DNA of 64,000 nt from Bifidobacterium choerinum (GTDB lineage Bacteria; Actinomycetota; Actinomycetes; Actinomycetales; Bifidobacteriaceae): the NCBI RefSeq assembly GCF_000741135.1, contig NZ_JGYU01000001.1, positions 124,001 to 188,000 of the forward strand, in the 5' to 3' direction. Within the stretch, counting starts at the first letter, position 1, and each line of letters starts with the position of its first letter. Both the position numbers and the translations under genes were made by a program. The notes under the pieces were generated by a model that saw nothing but the letters and a program-made list of their open reading frames with translations, was not told where the DNA came from and ran no database searches. Below are positions 1-8,277 of the stretch, piece after piece.

Positions 1-1433
1 TCGTCCGCGTCGGTGCGCTGAGGCTCGGCCGTCGCCTCGGCGTCGAGCGTCCCGGCGCGCTCGGCGTCGAGGATCGCCTCGCCGGGCACGCGGATCAGCG
101 TCGGCGCCGTGTTCGCCTGCGACGTCGCCCACGCGAGCATGTCGAGGAACATCCGCCGCGACGTCGGCGCAAGGCAGCGCAGTCCCGGGATGTTGCCGAA
201 CATCGTGATGTCGAAGGCGCCCGAATGCGTGTTGTCGGCGTCGGAGATGCCGCCGCCGAAGGACAGCAATGTCACCGGCGCGCCGTTGATCGCGACCTCC
301 TGCTGCAGCTGGTCGAAGGCGCGCTGGAAGAACGTCGCCGACGTGGCGACGACTGGCCGTCCGCCAGCCTTCGCGACGCCGGCCGCGAACGCGACCGCAT
401 GCTCCTCGGTGATGCCGGTGTCCACGTAGTGTGCGCCGGCGTGCGCGCGGAACTCCTGCGTGATGCCGTTCGATCCGGGCGTCGCCGGCGAGACGACGAC
501 GAGTCCCGGCTCGTCGCCGAAGCGCCGTTCGAGCGCCTCCATCGCGAGCCGTCCGTAGTATTTGCGCGCACCGAGCGGTTTGCCGGCGTCGCGCATCGGC
601 GACTGCCAGTGGTTGGCCTCGCAGCGGCCCGCCGTCAGGCCGTGCGCGGCGTCCTCGGCGTCCATGCCGAGGCCTTTCGTCGTATGGATGTGCAGCACGA
701 TCGGATGGTCGATGTCCTTGACGTCCTCGAAGGCGCGCACGAGCGCGTGCACGTCGTTGCCGTCCCCGACGTAGCGGTAGTCGAGACCGAACGCGCGGAA
801 CAGGTTCGTGGCGCAGCGGCCGCGCGAGGAGCGCATCTCGGCGAGCGTCGCGTACATGCCGCCGTGGTTCTCGGCGATCGACATCTCGTTGTCGTTGAAC
901 ATGATGATCAGGTTGCCGCCCTGCTCGGCGGCGTTGTTGAGCCCTTCGAAGGCGATGCCGGAGCTCAGCGCGCCGTCGCCGATGACGGCGACGACGTTGT
1001 TCGTCTGCGGCGTGCGCCCCTCCGCGCGCTGCATGTCGCGCTCCTTCGCCAGGCCGCAGGCGAGCGATATCGACGTGCCGGTGTGCCCCAGCACGAACAG
1101 GTCGTGCTCGCTCTCGTCGGGGTTCGTGAAGCCGCTCACCGTGTCGAACAGCGCGGGGTCGCGGAACGCCTGCGCGCGGCCCGTCAGCATCTTGTGCACA
1201 TAGCTCTGGTGGGAGACGTCGAAGACGATCTTGTCGAACGGAGACTCGAAGACGCGGTGCAGCGCGACGGTCGCCTCCACAAGGCCCAGGTTCGAGCCGA
1301 TATGGCCGCCGTGACGTTTGCCGAAATCGACGAGCGTGCCGCGGATCTGCGCACACAGGGCATCCAGTTCGCCCGCGCTGAGCCTCTTGACGTCCGCGGG
1401 TGCATGCATGTTCGCCAGAATGTCGCCGGTCAT
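1..1433 (-). CDS. dxs: DXS-like thiamine-diphosphate synthase (3' end outside window)
   Basis: Transketolase-family enzyme related to 1-deoxy-D-xylulose-5-phosphate synthase, which joins pyruvate and glyceraldehyde-3-phosphate at the head of the MEP isoprenoid pathway. About 477 N-terminal residues are visible. Seen: the GGHIGSNLG segment, the ThDP-binding GDGALSSGIAFEGLNN motif, and the second-domain GITEEHAVAFAAG with its catalytic Glu. Odd: the DRAG segment of classical DXS reads SFGGG, and the later YPRG reads RVPGE, so two arginines expected to hold the substrate phosphate seem to be missing. The segment MSIAENHGGMYATL and the compact linker suggest the shorter DXS-like subfamily found in lactic acid bacteria (inference from memory). 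The start ATG follows AAGGAT and a consensus TATAAT box lies further upstream. The true substrate is uncertain. Confidence 0.75.
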   Translation of the reverse strand, partial: MTGDILANMHAPADVKRLSAGELDALCAQIRGTLVDFGKRHGGHIGSNLGLVEATVALHRVFESPFDKIVFDVSHQSYVHKMLTGRAQAFRDPALFDTVSGFTNPDESEHDLFVLGHTGTSISLACGLAKERDMQRAEGRTPQTNNVVAVIGDGALSSGIAFEGLNNAAEQGGNLIIMFNDNEMSIAENHGGMYATLAEMRSSRGRCATNLFRAFGLDYRYVGDGNDVHALVRAFEDVKDIDHPIVLHIHTTKGLGMDAEDAAHGLTAGRCEANHWQSPMRDAGKPLGARKYYGRLAMEALERRFGDEPGLVVVSPATPGSNGITQEFRAHAGAHYVDTGITEEHAVAFAAGVAKAGGRPVVATSATFFQRAFDQLQQEVAINGAPVTLLSFGGGISDADNTHSGAFDITMFGNIPGLRCLAPTSRRMFLDMLAWATSQANTAPTLIRVPGEAILDAERAGTLDAEATAEPQRTDAD

Positions 1434-1494
1434 GAGTCTGATCAGATCCTTACGGTCGCGTTCTAAGGACGCGGATGCGCGCCCCGGGAACCAT

Positions 1495-1500
1495 ATTATA
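1495..1500 (-). promoter_or_regulatory. -10 box upstream of the DXS-like gene
   Basis: On the minus strand this reads TATAAT, the exact sigma-70-type consensus, about 62 bases before the start codon. No clear -35 was seen. It sits in the divergent region shared with the oxidoreductase gene. Confidence 0.5.
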
Positions 1501-1532
1501 GTGTGCCGGCCTCGAGGCGGTCCGCGCCGCGT

Positions 1533-1538
1533 TAGAAT
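1533..1538 (+). promoter_or_regulatory. -10 box upstream of MDR oxidoreductase
   Basis: TAGAAT on the plus strand would give a leader of about 46 nt before the Shine-Dalgarno-led start at 1591. Inferred from motif and spacing only. Confidence 0.4.
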
Positions 1539-1590
1539 GGCGGATGGCGGGTGGACGACGTGGCCGCCCGAACGGACGTAAGGAGCCGCG

Positions 1591-2589
1591 ATGAGGGCCG
1601 TATACGCACAGAGCATCAATCCGGAACAGCCGTTGGAGGCGCTCGCGGTGGGCGAACTGCCGACGCCGAGGCTGCCATACGGATGGACGCGCATCAGGAC
1701 GCGCGCCGTCTCGGTCAACCATCACGACATCTGGTCGCTTCGCGGCGTGGGTCTCTTGGCGGACATGACGCCGATGATCCTCGGCACCGACGTGTGCGGC
1801 GTGCTCGAGGAGGAACCCGAGGGACGCACCGGGCTCAAGGCCGGCGACGAGGTCGTCGCATACACGGTCATCGGCGCCGACGGCGCGGGTGTGCCGGCCG
1901 GCGAGCACCGCACGATCCTGTCGGAGCGGTATCCGGGCACGATGGCCGACGAAACGCAGGTGCCGGCGGCGAATCTGTTCGCGAAGCCGGCGAACTGCAC
2001 GATTGAGGAGGCGGCGGCGCTCGGCACGAGCTGGCTGACCGCGTATTCGATGCTGTTCTCGCGCGAGCACGGCGCGCAGGTGCAGCCCGGCGACAGCGTG
2101 CTCGTCCAGGGCGCGGGCGGCGGCGTGGCGAGCGCGGCGATCCAGCTCGCGCACGCGGCCGGGCTCGAGGTCTTCGTCACGTCGCGCAGTTCCGACAAGC
2201 TCGAGGCGGCGCGGCGTATCGGCGCGGATGCCGCCGTGGCCACCGGCGAACGGCTGCCGCACAAGGTGGACGCCGTGCTCGACTCGGTCGGTTCGGACAC
2301 ATGGAGCCATTCGATCCGTTCGGTGCGTCCCGGCGGAGTCGTCGTCACCTGCGGTGCGACGAGCGGCGACCAGCCGGGCGCCGAGCTGACGCGCGTGTTC
2401 TTCCAGGACATCCGCATCCAGGGCAACACGATGGGTTCGCGCGACGATTTCGCGCGGATGCTGCGCTTCGTCGAGCACACGAACCTGCATCCGATCATCG
2501 ACGCGACCTATCCGGTCGACTACGCGAGGGACGCCTTCGCCCGCGTCCTGTCCACCGACCTCTTCGGCAAAGTCGTGCTCACGTTCTAG
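1591..2589 (+). CDS. MDR-family NAD(P)H-dependent quinone oxidoreductase / alcohol dehydrogenase-like
   Basis: Medium-chain dehydrogenase/reductase of 332 residues, a cytoplasmic redox enzyme of unknown physiological substrate. Seen: an N-terminal GroES-like domain with VNHHDIW and GTDVCGVLEE, then a Rossmann domain with the nucleotide-binding stretch VLVQGAGGGVASAAIQLA around residues 170-190. The cysteine-rich structural-zinc lobe of true zinc alcohol dehydrogenases is absent, which points to the quinone-reductase branch, although Asp and His residues near position 45 could still bind a metal. The start ATG is preceded by AAGGAG seven bases upstream. It stands alone, divergent from the DXS-like gene, and is followed by a 14-bp hairpin. 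The substrate cannot be assigned from sequence. Confidence 0.8.
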   Translation: MRAVYAQSINPEQPLEALAVGELPTPRLPYGWTRIRTRAVSVNHHDIWSLRGVGLLADMTPMILGTDVCGVLEEEPEGRTGLKAGDEVVAYTVIGADGAGVPAGEHRTILSERYPGTMADETQVPAANLFAKPANCTIEEAAALGTSWLTAYSMLFSREHGAQVQPGDSVLVQGAGGGVASAAIQLAHAAGLEVFVTSRSSDKLEAARRIGADAAVATGERLPHKVDAVLDSVGSDTWSHSIRSVRPGGVVVTCGATSGDQPGAELTRVFFQDIRIQGNTMGSRDDFARMLRFVEHTNLHPIIDATYPVDYARDAFARVLSTDLFGKVVLTF

Positions 2590-2605
2590 TCCCGGCGCGG
2601 CGCAG

Positions 2606-2641
2606 TGTCCTGGATTGCGTATGCGTGCGCAATCCAGGACA
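2606..2641 (+). terminator. Hairpin after the oxidoreductase (also first unit of the 52-bp array)
   Basis: Perfect inverted repeat: arm TGTCCTGGATTGCG (2606-2619), 8-nt loop, matching arm 2628-2641. It begins 16 bases after the stop codon, as a terminator would, but no T-run follows. It is formed by an inverted copy of the array core, so it may have been co-opted. Confidence 0.45.
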
Positions 2642-2790
2642 CCTACCAGCTCCACAGCGTCCCGGATTGCGCACGCATACGCCAGCCGTGTCATCTACGG
2701 GCCTCCCGGTGTCCCGCACAGCGCACGCATACGCCCCACAGGACGCCCACCAGCTCCCCACCGTCCTGGATTGCGCACGCATACGCGGTC
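2617..2790. repeat. 52-bp-period repeat array, copy A (4 units)
   Basis: The core GCGCACGCATACGC occurs at 2669, 2721 and 2773, and in inverted form at 2617. The spacing is exactly 52 bp each time. The intervening 38 bases are partly conserved (ACCAGCTCC, CAGCGTCC, GGATT). The same unit recurs with the same period at 24589-24796. It is non-coding and lies between the oxidoreductase gene and tRNA-Arg. Confidence 0.85.
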
Positions 2791-2827
2791 CGGGACAATA
2801 AATATGCTTTCCCTATGCATATGCAAC

Positions 2828-2851
2828 AGGGATGGCGCGGACGCCATCCCT
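2828..2851 (-). terminator. Terminator hairpin of tRNA-Arg
   Basis: Perfect 10-bp stem (AGGGATGGCG and its complement) with a 4-nt loop, starting six bases beyond the tRNA 3' end. The sequence beyond is AT-rich but has no long T-run. Confidence 0.65.
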
Positions 2852-2856
2852 GATCG

Positions 2857-2930
2857 TGACCCCGGACGGGCTCGAACCGTCGACCTTGAGATTAGAAGTC
2901 ACATGCTCTATCCAGCTGAGCTACGGGGCC
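2857..2930 (-). tRNA. tRNA-Arg (anticodon TCT)
   Basis: The minus strand folds as a cloverleaf. The 7-bp acceptor GGCCCCG pairs with CGGGGTC (one G-U). The D-arm is GCTCAGCTGGATAGAGC, the anticodon loop is CTTCTAA with anticodon TCT (reads AGA/AGG), and the T-arm is GACGG-TTCGAGC-CCGTC with a discriminator A. The CCA end is not encoded. The anticodon stem contains one T-T mismatch. It has its own promoter and terminator. Confidence 0.93.
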
Positions 2931-2941
2931 AAACTTGAACC

Positions 2942-2947
2942 AGTATA
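2942..2947 (-). promoter_or_regulatory. -10 box of tRNA-Arg
   Basis: TATACT on the minus strand ends 11 bases before the mature tRNA 5' end. The region upstream (2948-3216) is GC-rich and I see no gene in it. Confidence 0.55.
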
Positions 2948-3216
2948 GCGCATCCCACGGCACGACGCCGTACATAAGCCTTCATCGGCCACATTCCGTC
3001 CCGTTTCGTCTGCCCCATCGATGAACCGGGACGCACCAGACCGGCTTACGGGACAACCCGTCGACGCCGCCGACGGAACGGGACGCAAGCAGGCGCCGTC
3101 CAACCGCACGAATCCGTCCAGCACCGGAACCCGTCCAACCGCACAAGTCCACCCTATGCCGGCACACGCCAAGCGCGCCTGCGCAACGGCCGACACGCGC
3201 CCAAAACGCGGCCGCG

Positions 3217-4410
3217 CTATTCGATGATCAGCGCGAGCAGGTACAGCAGCAGCAGGAACAGCACGCTCACGGCCGTGTACATGGCCAGATAGCGGCTCTT
3301 CTTATGCGGATAGGCACGCGCGTAGTTCTTGTAGGTGATCAGCGACGCCATCGAGGCGATGAGCGTGCCCATGCCACCGATGTTTGTGCCGATGATGAGC
3401 GGCACCCACTGGTCGCAGAATCCGGACAGCAGCAGCGAGGTCGGCACGTTGCTGATGACCTGGCTGGAGATGATCGACACCTCGAGCGGATGCTGCCCGA
3501 CGAAGGCCTGCGCGATCGCGCAGAACTCCGGCACGCGCTTCATGTTGCCGATGAAGATGAAGAACATGATGAACGTCAGCGGCAGTCCCCAGTCGGCGTG
3601 CAGGAAGGACCTGCGGTCGCAGACGAGCATCGCGACGACGGTCACGACGCACATCACCCATAGCGGGATGAGGTCGCTGACCGTGAGCACGCACACGAGA
3701 AACACGGCCGTGTACACGATCGCGCGCCATCCGCCGTAGCCGGCGCCGTAGCCGGTGACCTTGATCTCGTCCGGCTGCGCGCGCGAGGCGTCCGGCGCGA
3801 GCACGCGGCGTTCGATGCCTTTGCTGTCCATGCCTTCGAACTCGGTGATCTTGCGTCCGCGGAACACGACCGCCGTGACGATGACGAGCAGCACGGCCGA
3901 CAGCGCCGAATACGGCGCCATGATCTCGAGGAAGCGTCCGGTGCTGATGCTCGTGAGCGCCTTGAAGTACAGGTTGTGCGCGTTGCCGATCGGCGTGAGC
4001 ATGCTGCCGGTGTTCGCAGCGACCGTCATCAGCGCGCACACGATGATCGCCTTGTCCTCCATGCGCGCCATCGTGAGCACGGCCAGGCCGAAGGGGACGA
4101 AGGTGAGCAATGCGACGTCGTTCGTGATGAACATCGACGAGATGAACGTCAGCGACAACAACGTGAGCACGAGGCCGCGCGCCGTGTGCACGCGCCGCAG
4201 CAGCGACGCGCCGATGATCCTGAACACGCCGATGCGTTGGAACCCGGCGACGACGAGCATCAGGCAGATGAGCTGCGCGATCGTGCTCACGTGCACGTAT
4301 CCGCCGTATTGCCCGTCCGGCGGCACGATGAAGCATGAAATCAACGCGAGTATGGACGCGACGATCAATATGGTCTCGCTGCGCATGAACGTGAGCACCC
4401 GTTGCCGCAT
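3217..4410 (-). CDS. ArsB/NhaD/SLC13-like ion transporter
   Basis: Polytopic inner-membrane protein of 397 residues from the ion-transporter superfamily that includes ArsB, NhaD and citrate/dicarboxylate carriers. Around ten hydrophobic helices are visible across the protein. Family-like hairpin regions are seen at FISSMFITNDVALLTFVPFG and at NTGSMLTPIGNAHNLYF in the first half, and QVISNVPTSLLLSGF in the second, consistent with the inverted-repeat fold. The start was chosen at the ATG after TCTGGAGG. A promoter-like pair (TTGCAA, TAGGAT) lies upstream at 4445-4471. It is downstream of dnaG on the same strand but separated by 381 bp, so probably its own unit. The transported ion cannot be told from sequence. 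Confidence 0.75.
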   Translation of the reverse strand: MRQRVLTFMRSETILIVASILALISCFIVPPDGQYGGYVHVSTIAQLICLMLVVAGFQRIGVFRIIGASLLRRVHTARGLVLTLLSLTFISSMFITNDVALLTFVPFGLAVLTMARMEDKAIIVCALMTVAANTGSMLTPIGNAHNLYFKALTSISTGRFLEIMAPYSALSAVLLVIVTAVVFRGRKITEFEGMDSKGIERRVLAPDASRAQPDEIKVTGYGAGYGGWRAIVYTAVFLVCVLTVSDLIPLWVMCVVTVVAMLVCDRRSFLHADWGLPLTFIMFFIFIGNMKRVPEFCAIAQAFVGQHPLEVSIISSQVISNVPTSLLLSGFCDQWVPLIIGTNIGGMGTLIASMASLITYKNYARAYPHKKSRYLAMYTAVSVLFLLLLYLLALIIE

Positions 4411-4791
4411 TCATCCTCCAGAACGCACTTGCAAAAACAGGTCTATCCTACACGAAATCGCGCCGTTGCAACGATTCGGCGTGGTGTATCGCCGACCGTT
4501 CGCGCGCATCTCGCCCGCAATCTGTTGCAATCATTGCGTTCGCGCGCCGACATTTTCATGCATGGACGGCCGGCTGCGGCGGCGGCGCATCGTTAATTCG
4601 CCGAAATGACTAAATACGTCGCCTTCCGCGCCTCCCGACGCCGCAGGCGACACGGTCGGCGGCGGACGACGTGGACGACGTGGACGACGTGAACGACGTA
4701 AGCAACGCGGACGACGCGGACGACGCAGGTGACGTCGACCGTCGCCCGCTCTGCCCGCCGCCGCGCGCGATGACGCGGCACCCGCCGGCGC
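4411..4791. other. Intergenic region between transporter and dnaG
   Basis: No credible gene. It contains the transporter promoter (TTGCAA at 4466-4471, TAGGAT at 4445-4450, both minus strand) and the 9-bp tandem array. The two long frames covering 4593-5149 are shadows of the dnaG end and of the repeat. Confidence 0.6.
4664..4735. repeat. 9-bp tandem repeat downstream of dnaG
   Basis: Eight 9-bp units. Three are exact GGACGACGT (from 4664), then GAACGACGT, a diverged unit, two GGACGACGC and a diverged last unit. It lies in the 3' flank of dnaG. Confidence 0.8.
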
Positions 4792-6858
4792 TCACCCGCC
4801 GAAGATGCTCGTCTTGAGTTCCTTGCGTGCCGTCTCGAGGCGCTGCAGCACGCCGAGCAGCTCGATCTGCTGCTTCGAGTCCTGCACATGCGCGATGCGG
4901 TGCTTCGTCTGCTCGATCGTGCGCATGTAGCCGGCGTCGAGCAGCTTCGCGAGCAGCTGGTTCGCGTACTGCCGTTCCGCCTGCGTGGCTTCGCGCAGCG
5001 GCTGCATGACGACGCCGGCGCTGCCGTTCGCGTCCTGCTCGCGCTGCACGGCGCCCTCGTCGAAGCGCAACGGCAGCGGCATGACCGCGAGTTCGTTGAT
5101 GACCTGTCCGAGCATCGGGCCGCCCGCATCGATCAGATGCTCGAACCACTGCTGCTGCGTCGCCGAATCCGGCGGCAGCCCGCCCGCCACGTCGACGGCC
5201 TGGTACAGCGTCTGGAACACCGGCGTCTGGAAGCAGTGCACGTTGAGCCCGCGGAACAGTTCGGCGTTGACGGCGCGCGGGATCTGGATCAGCGTCGCCA
5301 TGAACTGCTGCTCGCAGATGAACACCGGGTCGGGCACGCGGTAGAAGGTCTGCCTCTCGGCGTTCGCCTGCTCGATGAGACGCACCTGCACGGCCGTCGG
5401 CTCGCTCTGACGTTCGCTTTCGCCGGCGCGTGGGTAGCGGCTGCGGCGCGGCGCGTACGCGTCCTCGTCACGCACATGCAGCGCCTTGCGCGCCGCGATG
5501 ACCTCGCGCCGCATGACGTCGAGGTCGACACCGATCGCGCGCGCCTCCTTGCGGGCGTACAGATCCCACAGCGAACGGTCGCGGATCTGCGCGATGAGCG
5601 GCGCCGTCGCCTTGACGGCGCCCATCTGTCCGGTCGTGTACGAGGTGTCGAAGCGGTTGACGGCGGCGCCGAGCACGAAGTCGTACAGCGGTTTCGCGTT
5701 CTCGACGAGCGCGCGCAGCGCGTCGTCGCCGTGTCGGATGCGCAGGTCGCAGGGGTCGAGGTTGTCCTCGGCGACGGCGACGAAGGTCTGCGACAGGAAC
5801 GCCGTGTCGAGTCCGAACGCGTGCAGCGCCGCCTTTTGTCCGGCGGCGTCGCCGTCGAACGTGAAGACGATGCGCGAGCTGAGCGCCTGCCCTTCGACGT
5901 TGAGCGGCCCGACGAGCTGCACGGCGCCGAGCGAGTCGTCGTGGATGAGGCGGCGCACGATCTTCGCGTGCTCCTCGCCGAACGCGGTGCCGCAGGTGGC
6001 CACGGCCGTGTCGATGCCGGCCAGATGCATCGCCATGACGTCGGTGTAGCCTTCGACGATGACGACCTGCCGTTTCTTGACGATCGCGTCCTTGGCGAGG
6101 TCGATGCCGTAGAGCACCTGGTTCTTGTGGTAGAGCTGCGTGTCCGGCGTGTTGATGTACTTCGCGCCGATCTGGTCGTCGTCGTACAGCTTGCGCGCGC
6201 CGAAGCCGAGCGTGCGTCCGGTCGAATCGCGGATCGGCCATGTGGCGCGTCCGCGGAAGTAGTCGTAGACGCCGCGCTGCCCCTGACGTGCAAGCCCGGC
6301 GTCGAGCATCTCCTGCTGCGTGTAGCCCTTGCCGGACAGATGGCGCACGAGATTGTCCCAGCCCTGCGGCGCGTAGCCGCAGCCGAAACGCGCGCAGTCC
6401 TCGCGGCTGAAGTCGCGTCCGCCGAGCAGCTGGCGCGCCGGCAGCGCCTCCTGTGTCGTCAGCTGCTCGACGAAGAAACGCTGCGCCTCCTCGTTCATCT
6501 CGAGCAGCCTCGTGCGCTTCGACCCTTTGCGCGCGTTGTCGGATCCGCGCCCCTGTTCACGGTGCAATTCGATGTGGTATTTGTCTGCGAGCAGTTCGAC
6601 GGCGTCGGGGAAGTCGAGGTTCTCCCGTTCCTGCACATAGCCGAAGACATCGCCTGAGCGTCCGCAGCCGAAGCAGTGCCACAGGCCCATCGACGGACGC
6701 ACATAGAAGCTCGGCGTCTTCTCGTCATGGAACGGGCACAGGCCGGAGAACGAACCCGTGCCCGCCGGTTTGAGCGACACGCTCGCGGACACGATGTCGT
6801 ACAGATCGGCTGCGTTCCTTACCTTGTCTATGTCCTCTTGCCTGATCAGACCCGCCAT
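4792..6858 (-). CDS. dnaG: DNA primase DnaG
   Basis: Synthesises RNA primers for chromosome replication, acting with DnaB at the fork. At 688 residues it has normal actinobacterial length. Domains in order: the CHC2 zinc finger near residues 40-65 (CPFHDEKTPSF then WHCFGCGRSGD), the catalytic core with VVIVEGYTDVMAMHLAG (TOPRIM acidic residues), and FTFDGDAAGQKAA carrying the second metal site. The poorly conserved C-terminal helicase-interaction domain ends in SIFGG. The start ATG has no Shine-Dalgarno sequence, but TATGAT lies 8 nt before it, which suggests a leaderless mRNA. It lies directly downstream of dgt on the same strand with an 84-bp gap that carries this promoter. Confidence 0.97.
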   Translation of the reverse strand: MAGLIRQEDIDKVRNAADLYDIVSASVSLKPAGTGSFSGLCPFHDEKTPSFYVRPSMGLWHCFGCGRSGDVFGYVQERENLDFPDAVELLADKYHIELHREQGRGSDNARKGSKRTRLLEMNEEAQRFFVEQLTTQEALPARQLLGGRDFSREDCARFGCGYAPQGWDNLVRHLSGKGYTQQEMLDAGLARQGQRGVYDYFRGRATWPIRDSTGRTLGFGARKLYDDDQIGAKYINTPDTQLYHKNQVLYGIDLAKDAIVKKRQVVIVEGYTDVMAMHLAGIDTAVATCGTAFGEEHAKIVRRLIHDDSLGAVQLVGPLNVEGQALSSRIVFTFDGDAAGQKAALHAFGLDTAFLSQTFVAVAEDNLDPCDLRIRHGDDALRALVENAKPLYDFVLGAAVNRFDTSYTTGQMGAVKATAPLIAQIRDRSLWDLYARKEARAIGVDLDVMRREVIAARKALHVRDEDAYAPRRSRYPRAGESERQSEPTAVQVRLIEQANAERQTFYRVPDPVFICEQQFMATLIQIPRAVNAELFRGLNVHCFQTPVFQTLYQAVDVAGGLPPDSATQQQWFEHLIDAGGPMLGQVINELAVMPLPLRFDEGAVQREQDANGSAGVVMQPLREATQAERQYANQLLAKLLDAGYMRTIEQTKHRIAHVQDSKQQIELLGVLQRLETARKELKTSIFGG

Positions 6859-6866
6859 GAGCCAAC

Positions 6867-6872
6867 ATCATA
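6867..6872 (-). promoter_or_regulatory. -10 box giving a leaderless dnaG transcript
   Basis: TATGAT on the minus strand, 8 nt before the dnaG ATG, with no ribosome-binding site between. Confidence 0.55.
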
Positions 6873-6942
6873 TCAGCCGACCGTCATCGTCCCGCCGATA
6901 TGCACCGATGCTTCACGAACGCATGTCTCACGAACGCATGTC

Positions 6943-8229
6943 TCACGAGCACAGCAGCGTGTGCATCGTCATCGCCGACGCGTCGGTCAGGCTCGCGACC
7001 TGGTCGATCGCGACGCGCAGCCGCGCGCCGTCATCGCCCGCCTCCATCCAGTCCTCCCAGAACACGCGCTCCAACGCGAAGGGCGGCGTCGAGGAATCGT
7101 CCATGATCACGGCGACGAGGTCGGTCACGATCCGCTGCTCGTCCTCCTGCATCGGCGAATGGTCGCGCGGCTCCATCAGATAGTGCACGGCGATGCCCTT
7201 GAGCACGAGGATCTCGTAGCGCGTCGCTTCGGGCACGGCGAGCGCGCCCATGTACCGCGTCAATGCGCCGGGTCCGTGGATCGCGCGCATCGTCTCCTCG
7301 ACGCTCAGCGCGAACCTGCCGATGAGCATGCTCGTGACGTTCTTGAGCTGCGCGAGCGCGCGCCGCGAGCCGTCGAAGGCCTCCGGGAACGCGCCGACCG
7401 CGCGCAGCCTGCCGAAGGCGCGCACGAGCATGTCGGGGTCCCACTGCGGCCCGTACCATGCGATGATCTCTCGCACAATCGCGTCGAGCGTCGCCGGGCG
7501 CTTCAGTTCGCCCAGGTCGGCGGCGCCGGTCGCGACGGCGTCCTCGAAGTCGTGCACGCTGTACGCGATGTCGTCGGCGAGGTCCATGACCTGCCCCTCG
7601 AGCGGCACCGTCTCCGGCGGCGCGCCCTCCTTGAGCCATCGGAAGACGTCGACATCGTCCGGGTAGACGCCGAACTTGCGTCCGCGCTCGCCTTTCGGAT
7701 GCGCGTCGGCGCGCGCATAGTCCCACGGGTATTTGACGGACGCGTCGAGGCATGCGCGCGTGAGGTTGACGCCCGCCGGGCGCCCCGCGTCGCGGAATAT
7801 CTTCGGTTCGAGCCTGGTGAGCAGGCGGAAGGTCTGCGCGTTGCCTTCGAATCCGCCGATGTCCTTCGCGAGCGCGGCGAGCGCGTGCTCGCCGTTGTGT
7901 CCGAACGGCGGGTGTCCGAGGTCGTGCGCGAGGCATGCGCAGTCGACGACGTCGGGGTCGCAGCCGAGCATCCGCGCGATCTGCCGGCCAATCTGCGCGA
8001 CCTCGAGCGTGTGCGTCAGGCGCGTGCGCGCGAAGTCGTCGGTGCCGGCGACGAGGATCTGGCTTTTCGCGCCGAGCCTGCGCAGCGCCGACGAGTGGAT
8101 GAGTCGCGCGCGGTCGCGTTCGAACGGCGTGCGGCGTCCCGATTTCGGCGACTCGGCTACCCATCGTTCGGCGTCGTGCGCCGTGTAGCCGTCCGGCGTC
8201 GGTTCGCCGGCTGTCGTCGTCTCGTCCAT
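6943..8229 (-). CDS. dgt: Deoxyguanosinetriphosphate triphosphohydrolase-like protein
   Basis: HD-superfamily hydrolase of 428 residues that removes triphosphate from dGTP or related dNTPs. Seen: SSALRRLGAKSQ and ARTRLTHTLEVAQIGRQIA, then CLAHDLGHPPFGHNGE with the metal-binding HD pair near residue 110, and a later DDIAYSVHDFEDA helix. This is the Dgt signature set. The start was placed at the ATG in MDETTT, two codons inside a TTG-started frame, because GAGGGGG lies upstream at usable distance. Gene order alr-dgt-dnaG on one strand is typical for bifidobacteria (recollection). Just after the stop, the 15-bp sequence CACGAACGCATGTCT is tandemly repeated twice (around 6917-6946). Confidence 0.9.
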   Translation of the reverse strand: MDETTTAGEPTPDGYTAHDAERWVAESPKSGRRTPFERDRARLIHSSALRRLGAKSQILVAGTDDFARTRLTHTLEVAQIGRQIARMLGCDPDVVDCACLAHDLGHPPFGHNGEHALAALAKDIGGFEGNAQTFRLLTRLEPKIFRDAGRPAGVNLTRACLDASVKYPWDYARADAHPKGERGRKFGVYPDDVDVFRWLKEGAPPETVPLEGQVMDLADDIAYSVHDFEDAVATGAADLGELKRPATLDAIVREIIAWYGPQWDPDMLVRAFGRLRAVGAFPEAFDGSRRALAQLKNVTSMLIGRFALSVEETMRAIHGPGALTRYMGALAVPEATRYEILVLKGIAVHYLMEPRDHSPMQEDEQRIVTDLVAVIMDDSSTPPFALERVFWEDWMEAGDDGARLRVAIDQVASLTDASAMTMHTLLCS

Positions 8230-8277
8230 CGGCAATCCACCCCCTCGTGTGCGGCGCGCGGCGCGGCGGCCCGCGCG

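Noticed and set aside
1450-2694. 414-codon minus-strand frame opposite the MDR oxidoreductase
   Set aside because: Biased Arg/His/Ala composition, no motifs, shadow of the plus-strand gene.
2617-2790. CRISPR array
   Set aside because: The repeats are short (14 bp core), the spacers are themselves partly conserved, and no cas genes are present.
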